A program made the position numbers and the translations under genes. The notes beneath the pieces were generated by a model, which saw only the letters and a program-made list of their open reading frames with translations, had not been told where the DNA came from and searched no databases. Of a DNA stretch of 52,436 nt, positions 43,311 to 51,805 are shown one piece after another. Source of the DNA: Actinobacteria bacterium HGW-Actinobacteria-1 (lineage in GTDB: Bacteria; Actinomycetota; Coriobacteriia; Anaerosomatales; Anaerosomataceae); NCBI GenBank assembly GCA_002841355.1, contig PHFB01000018.1, positions 1-52,436 of the forward strand, written 5' to 3'. Position 1 is the first letter of the stretch, and each line of letters begins with the position of its first letter.

Positions 43311-44595
43311 CATTGGGCTCCAGTTCTGCTCGTAGAGCGACAGCTTCACCGCTGTCTATGCCGTGACCGCGAACACCAGTCCATTGGACTTCAAACAGGT
43401 CACCGTCTGGAATCATCCGAAGCTCTCGCACGGGCGCCAGATACACTAGCAGCGCACCTGCGAGCAGCACGGCGAATGACATGAACAGCAGTGGGACGCC
43501 ATGGTCGGCGACGATGATCACGTCAGTCCACCGACGCACGGCAACCAACTGAATGGTACCACCATCAAACGCTGCCGAGGCGCCCTCGGTGAGCGTGACC
43601 TCGTCGATGACCTCCCCGCGATCTACGAGCCGAAGAGTGATGGTCGGGGTACCTATCATCGACTCGTGTGATTCATCCAGGTAGTACTTCGCCCGAAGAA
43701 CACGCGTTTGCGACCCGAACGAGAAGTCCGCGTAGGAGGCCACATCGGCTGCCGGCGGAGCGGACAGATCAAGCCGCATCGTCTGCGTGGCCTCATCGGC
43801 ACCGACGACTTCCACGAAGAACGAATCCCCGTACAACTGCGATTGGTAGAAGCGCAACCCGTCGCGGTACGCCGAACTCTTCACCGAGACCGTGAACGGC
43901 AACGAATCGGCGAATCTGATCGTACTCTCAAGGGAGCGAACACCGCCCGACTCCCAGTACTGCGGGTTGAACTCGCTGAGCGTCACCGGTGCGTCAAGCG
44001 CGAGCGCACGCACAAGCGGCCCATGCCCTTCCTCGGCAACCGGAGAGCCCGGCATCCAGGTCTCGCCCGTGGCGAGCGAGATGGTCATCCGCTGCTGTGT
44101 CACGGTGACAAGCACGGCGAACAACACCGCCAGGATTATGCCGGCGTGCAGCAGTATCGCCGCGAAATGACCGTACGGGTGCCGTACCGCAGAAGAGGCA
44201 TCGCGTCTCACCATGTACCCGTGCCCGGAAGCGAACGCAGTGAATTCCCCAGCATTCGAGACATGGCCAACGGTGATCCAGGGCCCAGGAAGTCCAGAGC
44301 GGAGTCGACGCCGAGCGATGCCAACCTGACGCACGACCGATGATGTCATCGCGAACAGAAACACCAGGAGGATAGCGAGAAACCAGGGAGAGGCATAGAC
44401 GCGATCGAGCCATAAGGCCGACACGACCCGTGCGACGCGGTCATCGCTCCACACGCCCGAAGGGGCGACTCCCGTCCAACGCTGCGGAACGACGTAGGCG
44501 ACGATGATGCCGGCGACAACCGCGAGCGTCGATCCGAGAGCGAAGCGGGGCGACTCCAGCCTAGCGCGAATCCTTCGCACACCCACGCGCATCAT
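43303..44595 (-). CDS. resB: Cytochrome c biogenesis protein ResB (System II), second module
   Basis: A 430-aa ResB-family protein: three N-terminal helices, a large extracytoplasmic beta-rich domain (about 190-370) and a C-terminal helix (GVPLLFMSFAVLLAGALLVYL). Typical strands include MIGTPTITLRLVDRG. It forms the haem-delivery complex with CcsA, which follows directly. The start is ATG ATG at 44595/44592; the ribosome site is weak. It begins 10 bases after the stop of the 19-haem cytochrome, so the cytochrome and its maturation genes form one unit. Confidence 0.9.
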   Translation of the reverse strand: MMRVGVRRIRARLESPRFALGSTLAVVAGIIVAYVVPQRWTGVAPSGVWSDDRVARVVSALWLDRVYASPWFLAILLVFLFAMTSSVVRQVGIARRRLRSGLPGPWITVGHVSNAGEFTAFASGHGYMVRRDASSAVRHPYGHFAAILLHAGIILAVLFAVLVTVTQQRMTISLATGETWMPGSPVAEEGHGPLVRALALDAPVTLSEFNPQYWESGGVRSLESTIRFADSLPFTVSVKSSAYRDGLRFYQSQLYGDSFFVEVVGADEATQTMRLDLSAPPAADVASYADFSFGSQTRVLRAKYYLDESHESMIGTPTITLRLVDRGEVIDEVTLTEGASAAFDGGTIQLVAVRRWTDVIIVADHGVPLLFMSFAVLLAGALLVYLAPVRELRMIPDGDLFEVQWTGVRGHGIDSGEAVALRAELEPNDG

Positions 44596-44605
44596 CCAAC
44601 CAGGG

Positions 44606-47600
44606 CTACCACTGCTCGTTGACGTCAGTGATACCAGCGTGTCCGCCGCAAGTACCGCTATCAACGTAGCAGTTGGCGCTGCGCGAGCCGTATCCAGTGT
44701 TCGTCGGCGAGGAGGGCTTCTTGAATCCCCATATCTTGAGTTGGTTGCCGCCATAGTTGTACCGGGTCGGCATTCCGGTGCCTGACTCACTATCGCCAAG
44801 CAAACGCGAGATCTTGCCGCCGTGCGGTACGGTGATGTGACAGTACACGCACGGATACGAGGAGTGACCGCCCTTGCCGTGAATGTCATTCACTGAGCTG
44901 TTGGGGTGACAGTTCACACAGAACAGATACGATCCGGCATTCGCGGTCCCGTAGTCGCTGATCGTCCACAACCCGCCTCCGAGCGCAGCCGGTTTGGTCG
45001 GCCAATACGCCCTCGGCCCCTTCAGCAGATGGTCCACCGAAGAACCATGCGGACCCATCGCTGCCGGCGTTGTTGCGCTGTCACCATGGCAGTCCGAGCA
45101 GTACATCGTCCTGCCGACTCCAGCGGTCCAGCCGTTCGCAAGCTGCGTGGACTGGAGTTGACCTGCGTTCTTGGTAGCATCGCTATCAGTCGCCAGGAGC
45201 GGCCCCATGACAGGGTGATACGAGTTGTTGGCCGTGTTGAACTCGAGCGCGACGTCAGTCCACGTGTCGGTGGATCCATTGTCCCACGTCGCGAGCGCCG
45301 GATTCGCGCCGAGCGTGTGACACTTGAGACAGATCTGGTACTCGTACGTGGCGGTCTCAGCCCAGGAGTAGGCGCTCGACCCGGGTGTCGTCCAGTTCGT
45401 CGTCGGCAAAGTCACGCGCAGAGCCTGCACGCCCGCGAGCGACGGCGAAACGAGGTTGGTCCCCTGCGTGTGCACGCCCTTGCCTGCATCGTGTGCGTCA
45501 TGGCAGTCCGCGCATTCAACGTGCACAGTCGTGGTCTGACCTATGTACGCCGTTGTCTCATCAGACCGGGATGCTTTGTGCTTGCCCGAGTAGTCCTGCA
45601 CTCGGTGCCCGAAGTTCAACTGCATCTGGCTGAATATCGCTACCGAAGCAGCCGACATCGACGCAGTCCCGTAACGGTCGTACATCGCCGTCACCGTCCA
45701 CGTCGAGCCTTGGCTCTCGCTCGCCTTACTGTGGCACTTGTAGCAGAACTGCTCTTCGTACGGGTTCGTGAGCGTCCCGCCAAGACGCGCCAGAATCCTC
45801 GCCTCGGAGCTCGTGTGCACGCCGAATGCGGTAAGCGTGCCTTCCACACTCGCCTGGAACGACTTCGTGAGCGTGTCGTTGTGGCACTTCGCGCAGTTCG
45901 CCCGGAACGCAGAACCCGAGAAGGAGGTAGCAACGTTGTAGTTATGCGCAGACGCGGCGTAACCGGTCGCATTGATGATGACGGTGTACGTCGTGCCGCT
46001 GCTTGCTTGATCCGCGTTCTGCTTGGTCAACGCAACCGTGTGGCACGAGGCGCAGATGCCGGGGGTGCCGGAAGTACCCGGGGCTATGAAGTCGGTGTTG
46101 GTCGCAGTCGCGCTTGCAGCCCCGATCGTGCTACGCAGGTTCGCGCCCTTGTTGGTGTTGAACAGGTCGTGATCGACGTGACACGAGATGCAGTAGACAT
46201 CCGTCGTCGAGACGGGGTAGTTCGAGCTTGTCGCAGGCGTATAGTCGCCGTCGTTGGACGCGGATCCCATGACGTGGTGGTAGGACGTCAGACGGGATGC
46301 GCCGCCGAGTACGCTGCCGGCGTTATCCTCCATGGGCTGATACTCGGCGTGGCAGCCGTAGCACGCGACGCCGCCGCTCGACACACCCATTGTGGGGGCG
46401 TGAACGTTTGGAGCGCTCGCACCGGTGTAGGTCTTGCCATGACAGTCGTAGCAGTTCTTCGTGGACGACTGCGAATGATAGTCGCTGCCGCCAAGCGGCT
46501 TGAGCTTGAGGTAGTTCTGGTTGAGCGAGTAGCCGCTCGGCCTCGTCTGTCCGGCCAGCAGCGTCCCGTCGCGCCGAAGGCCCTGGAAGAGCATGGCCGA
46601 CGTCGCGCTGGTGTACGCACCCGCGGCAGAGTCCCACACCTTCGCGGTCGCGTCTGAAGTCGAATGGCACGTGAAGCAGAATTCGCGGACCCGGCCCGCG
46701 GCGGTAGTGACGACACCGCCGCTCACGGTGGCGTCAAGGCTCTGTCCGAGCGTGTCCGCCAACATCATCTTGTTATTACGGGTCGATCCGTGCGGGTTGT
46801 GGCAGTCGTAGCACGGCAGCGGCGCATTGAGCGGAAGTGCGGCGCCGGTAGTCTTGATCCGATGTCCCGATGTCACCGCTGCGTCATCTGGCGTCTTGAC
46901 CGCGAACTGCTTGATGTTGACGGCACCCGACGCTTCCCAGGACCCGCCACCGTGACAGGTGAAGCACGCTGCAGCGTAGTCGCCACGCGTGCGGTCAAGC
47001 GTTACGGTCGTGGTCGCGGGTGCGCTGAAGGTGGCAGGCAGACTGTCATACGTGCTGCTCGCGCGATGCGCGACGTGACACCAGAGACAGTCTCCGGTGA
47101 CGCGCGCGATCTTCTGAGCCGGCAGCATCGGGTCGGTGGTCACGCCTGACGGAATCGCAGCATGGCGGTTCTTGCTGGTGTCGTTGTACACGGTCTTCCC
47201 GGGGAACGTGCCGATCACCGGGTACCCCGACGCATCGCGCGTCGGAGCCGCCATCGACGGATACGCCGTGGTGGTCGTGGACTTGTACCAATCGTTCGCG
47301 TCGTTATGGCATGCAAGGCACCACGTCGTGTTCGCGCCCGTCACCGCATAGGTCCCCGACGAAGTCACCACGGAGCGGACCGGCAGCCGCCGATTCGTTG
47401 CATAGTCGCTATGCGGCGAGTGACATCCGGAACAGCGGTTCGTCAGGTCGTACGATGCTCCGGTCGTCTCGGTGGCATTCTCAACGCGATGCCCACTTGC
47501 GAGCGCGAAGGAGTTCGACGACCCGGTCTTGACGTTAGTGGCAGCTCCGGCGCCGTCGTGACATGAGTAGCATGCGGCGATCTCGCCACTCGTGCTGGCC

Positions 47601-47860
47601 GTAGCAGCGACCGAGAAGAGGTACTGATCGCTTGGCGCGCGGTGCAACGTGTGGCAGTTCGCGCACAGATTCGTCGTGGACGAGTAGCCACCGTGCGGTA
47701 GCGCCGCGAAGGCCAAACCAGGCGTCGCTACAACCACGAATAGGGCGACAAAAATCGTCGCCCCCCAACACAGAAGAACGCGCCTCCCGTGTGCGTGATG
47801 TCCTGTCCCGTTAGCCGACCGGTCACTTCCTTTGCGTGCTTCGATCGCGACACAAGCCAC
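44606..47860 (-). CDS. Nineteen-haem c-type cytochrome, secreted
   Basis: A 1084-aa protein with 19 CXXCH motifs counted by eye, many of them of the paired CXXCH-XX-H type (CHTLH, CHSPH, CHVAH, CHNPH, CHDAH). A signal segment (VLLCWGATIFVALFVVVATPGLAFA, here about residues 28-52) is preceded by a long positive region. There is no C-terminal membrane anchor or sorting motif; it ends GITDVNEQW. It is probably an extracellular or wall-associated electron carrier. The GTG start at 47860 lacks a clear ribosome site. The ResB/CcsA genes follow. Confidence 0.94.
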   Translation of the reverse strand: MACVAIEARKGSDRSANGTGHHAHGRRVLLCWGATIFVALFVVVATPGLAFAALPHGGYSSTTNLCANCHTLHRAPSDQYLFSVAATASTSGEIAACYSCHDGAGAATNVKTGSSNSFALASGHRVENATETTGASYDLTNRCSGCHSPHSDYATNRRLPVRSVVTSSGTYAVTGANTTWCLACHNDANDWYKSTTTTAYPSMAAPTRDASGYPVIGTFPGKTVYNDTSKNRHAAIPSGVTTDPMLPAQKIARVTGDCLWCHVAHRASSTYDSLPATFSAPATTTVTLDRTRGDYAAACFTCHGGGSWEASGAVNIKQFAVKTPDDAAVTSGHRIKTTGAALPLNAPLPCYDCHNPHGSTRNNKMMLADTLGQSLDATVSGGVVTTAAGRVREFCFTCHSTSDATAKVWDSAAGAYTSATSAMLFQGLRRDGTLLAGQTRPSGYSLNQNYLKLKPLGGSDYHSQSSTKNCYDCHGKTYTGASAPNVHAPTMGVSSGGVACYGCHAEYQPMEDNAGSVLGGASRLTSYHHVMGSASNDGDYTPATSSNYPVSTTDVYCISCHVDHDLFNTNKGANLRSTIGAASATATNTDFIAPGTSGTPGICASCHTVALTKQNADQASSGTTYTVIINATGYAASAHNYNVATSFSGSAFRANCAKCHNDTLTKSFQASVEGTLTAFGVHTSSEARILARLGGTLTNPYEEQFCYKCHSKASESQGSTWTVTAMYDRYGTASMSAASVAIFSQMQLNFGHRVQDYSGKHKASRSDETTAYIGQTTTVHVECADCHDAHDAGKGVHTQGTNLVSPSLAGVQALRVTLPTTNWTTPGSSAYSWAETATYEYQICLKCHTLGANPALATWDNGSTDTWTDVALEFNTANNSYHPVMGPLLATDSDATKNAGQLQSTQLANGWTAGVGRTMYCSDCHGDSATTPAAMGPHGSSVDHLLKGPRAYWPTKPAALGGGLWTISDYGTANAGSYLFCVNCHPNSSVNDIHGKGGHSSYPCVYCHITVPHGGKISRLLGDSESGTGMPTRYNYGGNQLKIWGFKKPSSPTNTGYGSRSANCYVDSGTCGGHAGITDVNEQW

Positions 47861-48009
47861 TCGTGAGAATCACATCGATTGGCATGTGAGATAGGCCGCA
47901 TCGAGAACCTCGGCATACCCTTGCATACCACGTTCATTGTGGCAGAAAAGGACCGCTAATCCCACACCTCAGCACGAGGTTTCTGCTGTCCGCAACCGAT
48001 AATCTTCGT

Positions 48010-49008
48010 TCAGTCCGCCTCACGCATGTTGAATACCACGACGCGCCCGGACTGTGCGTCAGTGACATATGCCCGGGAAGCAGACGGCACCCATGCTGAG
48101 TCCCGGGGACTCCCCAGTTCACCGTCGTCCGTCGTGTTGCCGTCGATGACATCGATGCGACGCCCACTCAGGTCGGTAAGACGAACAGTGCGCTCGAATG
48201 TATCAGCCACCAGCAATCCTCCGCCGAGCCCCGAGCCAAGTCCCCGCGGCAGTGCAAACGTGTCCGGAAACGTCGCGGCGAGCGCTCCGGAGTCGATGTC
48301 GAACGCCAGGACGCGACCGGTGTTCGAGTTCGTCGTGTAGATCTTGCCGTCCGCCACGAACAACCCGCCGGCGAATGTCGAAGCGTCTCCCGAACCCTTC
48401 ACGACCGTCCGCAGATACGCGCCGTCAGCGCTGTATGCCTTCACGGTCGAATCGCCGCTGTCGGCCACGAAGATGGTCTCGCCATCCACTGCCACAGCAG
48501 TCGGCTGGATCGGCGAATTGGAGCCGTCGGCATCTCCCAGAACCGCCACGAGCGGCGTCTTCGCCTTCGGATCAGCGCTCATGACCAAGACCTGGGCACC
48601 GGAGTTGTCGACGACGACGATCCGGTCCGCTCCGAGCGTGGCCACATCCGAGGGATACGCCGTTGGCGCCCCCTGGCGTATCGGCACCACGATCGACCCG
48701 CGATCCTCGCCGCGCAGCCCGAAGATGCGGATGCGGCCGGCGTCGGACTCGGCAACGTAGAGGGTCGTGCCACGCACCGCGATTCCAAGCGGGTTGAGCA
48801 ACCGCGGCTCGTCATCCGCAGGGAAGCGTCCGGCATAGCCGACCGTCGCTGTGCTCTCGGCCGAGAACCCGGCGAGCTCGACGCCGCCGCGTGGCGTGAG
48901 CAGCACGATGGCCACCACTGCCGCCGCAACAACCAGAATCGCCGCTATGCCGAACAGGAGCGTGCGGGGGCGAACGCCCCGCGCCTTCGAAACAGAATGC
49001 TCAGTCAT
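48010..49008 (-). CDS. NHL-repeat beta-propeller protein, membrane-anchored
   Basis: A 332-aa protein. One N-terminal helix (about 16-37) is followed by an extracytoplasmic propeller of about six NHL-like blades (LNPLGIAVRGTTLYVAESDA, PTAVAVDGETIFVADSGDST, AGGLFVADGKIYTTNSNTGR, LGGGLLVADTFERTVRLTDL and AYVTDAQSGRVVVFN). NHL proteins with multihaem cytochromes occur in several extracellular electron-transfer loci, as a likely scaffold. Its ATG abuts the stop of the CcsA gene without a spacer. Confidence 0.88.
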   Translation of the reverse strand: MTEHSVSKARGVRPRTLLFGIAAILVVAAAVVAIVLLTPRGGVELAGFSAESTATVGYAGRFPADDEPRLLNPLGIAVRGTTLYVAESDAGRIRIFGLRGEDRGSIVVPIRQGAPTAYPSDVATLGADRIVVVDNSGAQVLVMSADPKAKTPLVAVLGDADGSNSPIQPTAVAVDGETIFVADSGDSTVKAYSADGAYLRTVVKGSGDASTFAGGLFVADGKIYTTNSNTGRVLAFDIDSGALAATFPDTFALPRGLGSGLGGGLLVADTFERTVRLTDLSGRRIDVIDGNTTDDGELGSPRDSAWVPSASRAYVTDAQSGRVVVFNMREAD

Positions 49009-49842
49009 CTAGTAGCCGATCAGATAGGCGCCGTGGATCGAGTTGTACACGATGACGACACCGACGGCAGCGAACGCCATCACGGGAAACGCGCCGATCG
49101 CCGCCCATGCGAACCGCCGGCCACGCCACCCCATCGTCAAACGCAGGTGTAGGACGATCGCGTAGACCAGCCAGGATATGAGTGACCAGGTCTCGATCGG
49201 ATCCCAGCTCCAGTAGCGACCCCACGCTTCGTTAGCCCAGATCGCACCCGCTGCGATCATGATGCCAAGGAAGATGAATCCTACCGCAACGAACTTGAAG
49301 GTAAGGTCATCGACCTTGTCTTGCTCGGGAAGGCGGGCGAGTCGCTCGTTCCACCGCTCCGACTTCGCCGACGAACGCAGGAGAAACACCGCACCCAGGC
49401 CGAGCGCCGCGATGAACGACCCGTACGACAGCTTGGCGAACGCAACGTGAATGGCGAGCCACCAGCTGGAGAGCGTTCCGGTGATCCCCAGGTCGCTCTT
49501 GGGCGCGAGCATCGCGCCGCCCAGCGCAAGGAACGCGAGCGGCATCAAGACGACGCCGACCGAGCGCAGGCTCTTGAACCGGAGTGCGACAAGACCGAAT
49601 ACGATGACGGTCATGAGCGCGTACGATGACACGACTTCGTAGAAGCCCAGATACGGCCCGTGTCCCAGACGAACCCAGCGTACTGCTATGCCGGCGACAT
49701 GCGGAAGGAGTCCGAGGAGCGACACCCACATAGCCGCCGCGGTGATCCGCTCCTTGCGAAAGACGAACCCTACGGCATAAAGGACCGCGCCTGCAGCATA
49801 CGAAGTCACTGCCAGCCACATCAGCACGATTTCAGCGGTCAT
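49009..49842 (-). CDS. ccsA: Cytochrome c biogenesis protein CcsA (System II), first module
   Basis: A 277-aa haem-handling protein. The tryptophan-rich motif is WGRYWSWDPIETWSLISW (about 211-228). GHGPYLGFYEVVSSY lies at about 60-74; WLAIHVAFAKLSYGSF and NSIHGAYLIGY carry further histidines. Though of the same family as the CcsA at 42483-43310, the sequences differ along their length, so they are old paralogues. It overlaps the ResB stop by 4 bp. Confidence 0.93.
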   Translation of the reverse strand: MTAEIVLMWLAVTSYAAGAVLYAVGFVFRKERITAAAMWVSLLGLLPHVAGIAVRWVRLGHGPYLGFYEVVSSYALMTVIVFGLVALRFKSLRSVGVVLMPLAFLALGGAMLAPKSDLGITGTLSSWWLAIHVAFAKLSYGSFIAALGLGAVFLLRSSAKSERWNERLARLPEQDKVDDLTFKFVAVGFIFLGIMIAAGAIWANEAWGRYWSWDPIETWSLISWLVYAIVLHLRLTMGWRGRRFAWAAIGAFPVMAFAAVGVVIVYNSIHGAYLIGY

Positions 49843-51203
49843 GATGACTCCTGCTCTTGCTCAAGCGCACCGATGACGGATCGTCGGACAACCACGGGCC
49901 ATCCGGGGTCGGAGCGCACATGTCGTGCCTGTACAAACACCTCAAGTGTACCTTCGCGTGGCTCGATCAGCACGAGCGCAGAGCGTGCCGGTGCCAGTAC
50001 AGCCACACCGATGCCAAGTAGCGCCAGAGCGAACAATGCGTAGATCGGCCAGACGGACCAGTCATCCACGACCGACAGCCTCGCGTACGAGGTCAGACGC
50101 TCGGCCGTGACTCGCGCACCGTCGACATCCGCCGACTCGCCCTCCCGGAGAAGCGCGGTCTTCGGGACACCCGCGGACTCCCACGACAGCTCAACCGCAG
50201 GGTCACTGCTCTCGGCGGCAGTGACCACCAGCTGCTTTTCATCGCCGGTCGACCCAACTGATAGCGCAACCGGCCGAGTCACACCGGTTCCCTCCTCGGC
50301 ATCGAGGAAGACCTCGTACGACTCGCTCGAACCAGCTTCGGTGACGCTGAGTACCGCGGCGCGGTCGTAGCCGGACATGTGCACGAGGAGTCCGCCAGCA
50401 CGAAGTGGCGCGTTGGCGCGTACGTACTGGCCCTTCAGGAGGCGGTCACCGTCACGAACCTCTACGTACGGCGTGGGTCCGAACGACACCCCGCGGACGA
50501 CGAGATCGCGCTCCATGCGGGTCACCGTTAGCGTGAGTCCGGAGAGGTCCCCGTGCAGCGGCCCAACCTTCAGGAATCCGTAGGACGAGGCGACGTCCAC
50601 CTTCGAAGCTCCCGCGACGATGCCCATCAGTCCCTCGGCACGCGTCAGCTGACCGGCCGAGATCACGACGAACAGCATGGCCAGCGCCCAGTGGAACAAC
50701 GGGCTGCCGAGCAGACTGAGCGTGCCGGTCCTGCCCGTCACGGTCGGACCATCCGTGGCGGTCTTCAGTCCGAGCGATTGCAGCGCCGCTTCAGCCCGGC
50801 TGAGGGCTTCGTCAGGCGCAAGCGATGTCATGAGTTCGACCACATCCGCGCGCTTCGTCCTGAGCCGCTCAAGCGCTGCCTCAGAGACTCTGCCTGAACG
50901 GGAGCGCTGCCGAAGCGCCCAGCTCGTGCGCTCCAAAGCACACGCCGCCGTCGCCAGAGCAAGCCAGCCAGCCAGCACGATGAACACGGGGTGCGTGAAC
51001 GCCGCATGCAGACCCGATGCAGCGATGACCGGGGCGATGACCGGGTGCGCCGCGTCCCATGCAACGACCTTCGCCGCATCGGAGGCGCCCTGCGGTATCG
51101 CGCTTGCGAGGATGGCATAGAGAACGAATGCCACGAGCAGCCAGACCGCGACACGACGAGAAGCAAGCAGTCTCAAAGGATTCCGGGCGCGAGCGATGCT
51201 CAC
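49839..51203 (-). CDS. resB: Cytochrome c biogenesis protein ResB (System II), first module
   Basis: A 454-aa ResB-family protein. N-terminal helices (LLASRRVAVWLLVAFVLYAI), a large external domain, and a final helix near WPIYALFALALLGIGVAVL. The GTG start at 51203 follows the stop of the small lipoprotein gene by one base. It pairs with the CcsA at 49009-49842. The external domain differs from the ResB of the second module. Confidence 0.9.
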   Translation of the reverse strand: MSIARARNPLRLLASRRVAVWLLVAFVLYAILASAIPQGASDAAKVVAWDAAHPVIAPVIAASGLHAAFTHPVFIVLAGWLALATAACALERTSWALRQRSRSGRVSEAALERLRTKRADVVELMTSLAPDEALSRAEAALQSLGLKTATDGPTVTGRTGTLSLLGSPLFHWALAMLFVVISAGQLTRAEGLMGIVAGASKVDVASSYGFLKVGPLHGDLSGLTLTVTRMERDLVVRGVSFGPTPYVEVRDGDRLLKGQYVRANAPLRAGGLLVHMSGYDRAAVLSVTEAGSSESYEVFLDAEEGTGVTRPVALSVGSTGDEKQLVVTAAESSDPAVELSWESAGVPKTALLREGESADVDGARVTAERLTSYARLSVVDDWSVWPIYALFALALLGIGVAVLAPARSALVLIEPREGTLEVFVQARHVRSDPGWPVVVRRSVIGALEQEQESS

Positions 51204-51204
51204 G

Positions 51205-51717
51205 TCACTTCACTTCTCCCCGTGACGATGCCTCAACGACGGCGACCACCCAGCCACGATCTACCCTCACGAGCGTGTAGGTCGTCTCATAGCTTGCGCT
51301 GAGCTCAGGGCCACTATACTCCCCCGTTTCCGGTACGAAGTAGCGGTACGTCCACTCTTCGCTCGCCGTCAGAACAGCCTGCGTGGATTCTTCCGAGAGC
51401 GTGCCCACGGTGAACGATCGCAGGCGCTGCTCGATGCCGCGTTGCTGCTGCGCGTTGAACTGGATGTAGGAGTCTATCCTGACGCCTTCTTCTGGCGTCA
51501 TGGTCTGCGATGCAACCTCTGAATCACCGGTGGCGTACGCGCGACTCACCGCGCTCAGATACGAAAGGACCGCATCCTCGGGCGTCGACAGATTCGCGCT
51601 CGAGGATTCCAGGGCGCCCGGAACATCAGCGGAGTCCATGCCTGCCGAGCAGCCACCTGTCAGAACGAGCGATACGACAAGCGCGACTGTCAGCAGCCTG
51701 GTACGCACGTGGTTCAC
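51205..51717 (-). CDS. Small lipoprotein of the first cytochrome module
   Basis: A 170-aa lipoprotein (lipobox-like TGGC, C23). The mature part has the plan STPEDAVLSYLSAVSRAY, then ASQTMTPEEGVRIDSYIQF and a C-terminal strand TTYTLVRVDRGWVVAVVEAS. It is paralogous to the lipoprotein at 41986-42486. It precedes ResB by one base. An NTF2-like fold is inferred. Confidence 0.78.
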   Translation of the reverse strand: MNHVRTRLLTVALVVSLVLTGGCSAGMDSADVPGALESSSANLSTPEDAVLSYLSAVSRAYATGDSEVASQTMTPEEGVRIDSYIQFNAQQQRGIEQRLRSFTVGTLSEESTQAVLTASEEWTYRYFVPETGEYSGPELSASYETTYTLVRVDRGWVVAVVEASSRGEVK

Positions 51718-51805
51718 TCGAATCTCCTACCTGCTCGCAAGCACGGCAGAACGCCAGCGAAGGCGACGCTCGCTCTCCGAGAACGGTCGGTCGAGACTGC
51801 GGTCT

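Noticed and set aside
47861..48009. c-di-GMP riboswitch before the 19-haem cytochrome
   Set aside because: Such switches are common at cytochrome genes, but I could not find the conserved helices or the GEMM-type core here; only a short imperfect repeat (GCATACC twice) is visible.
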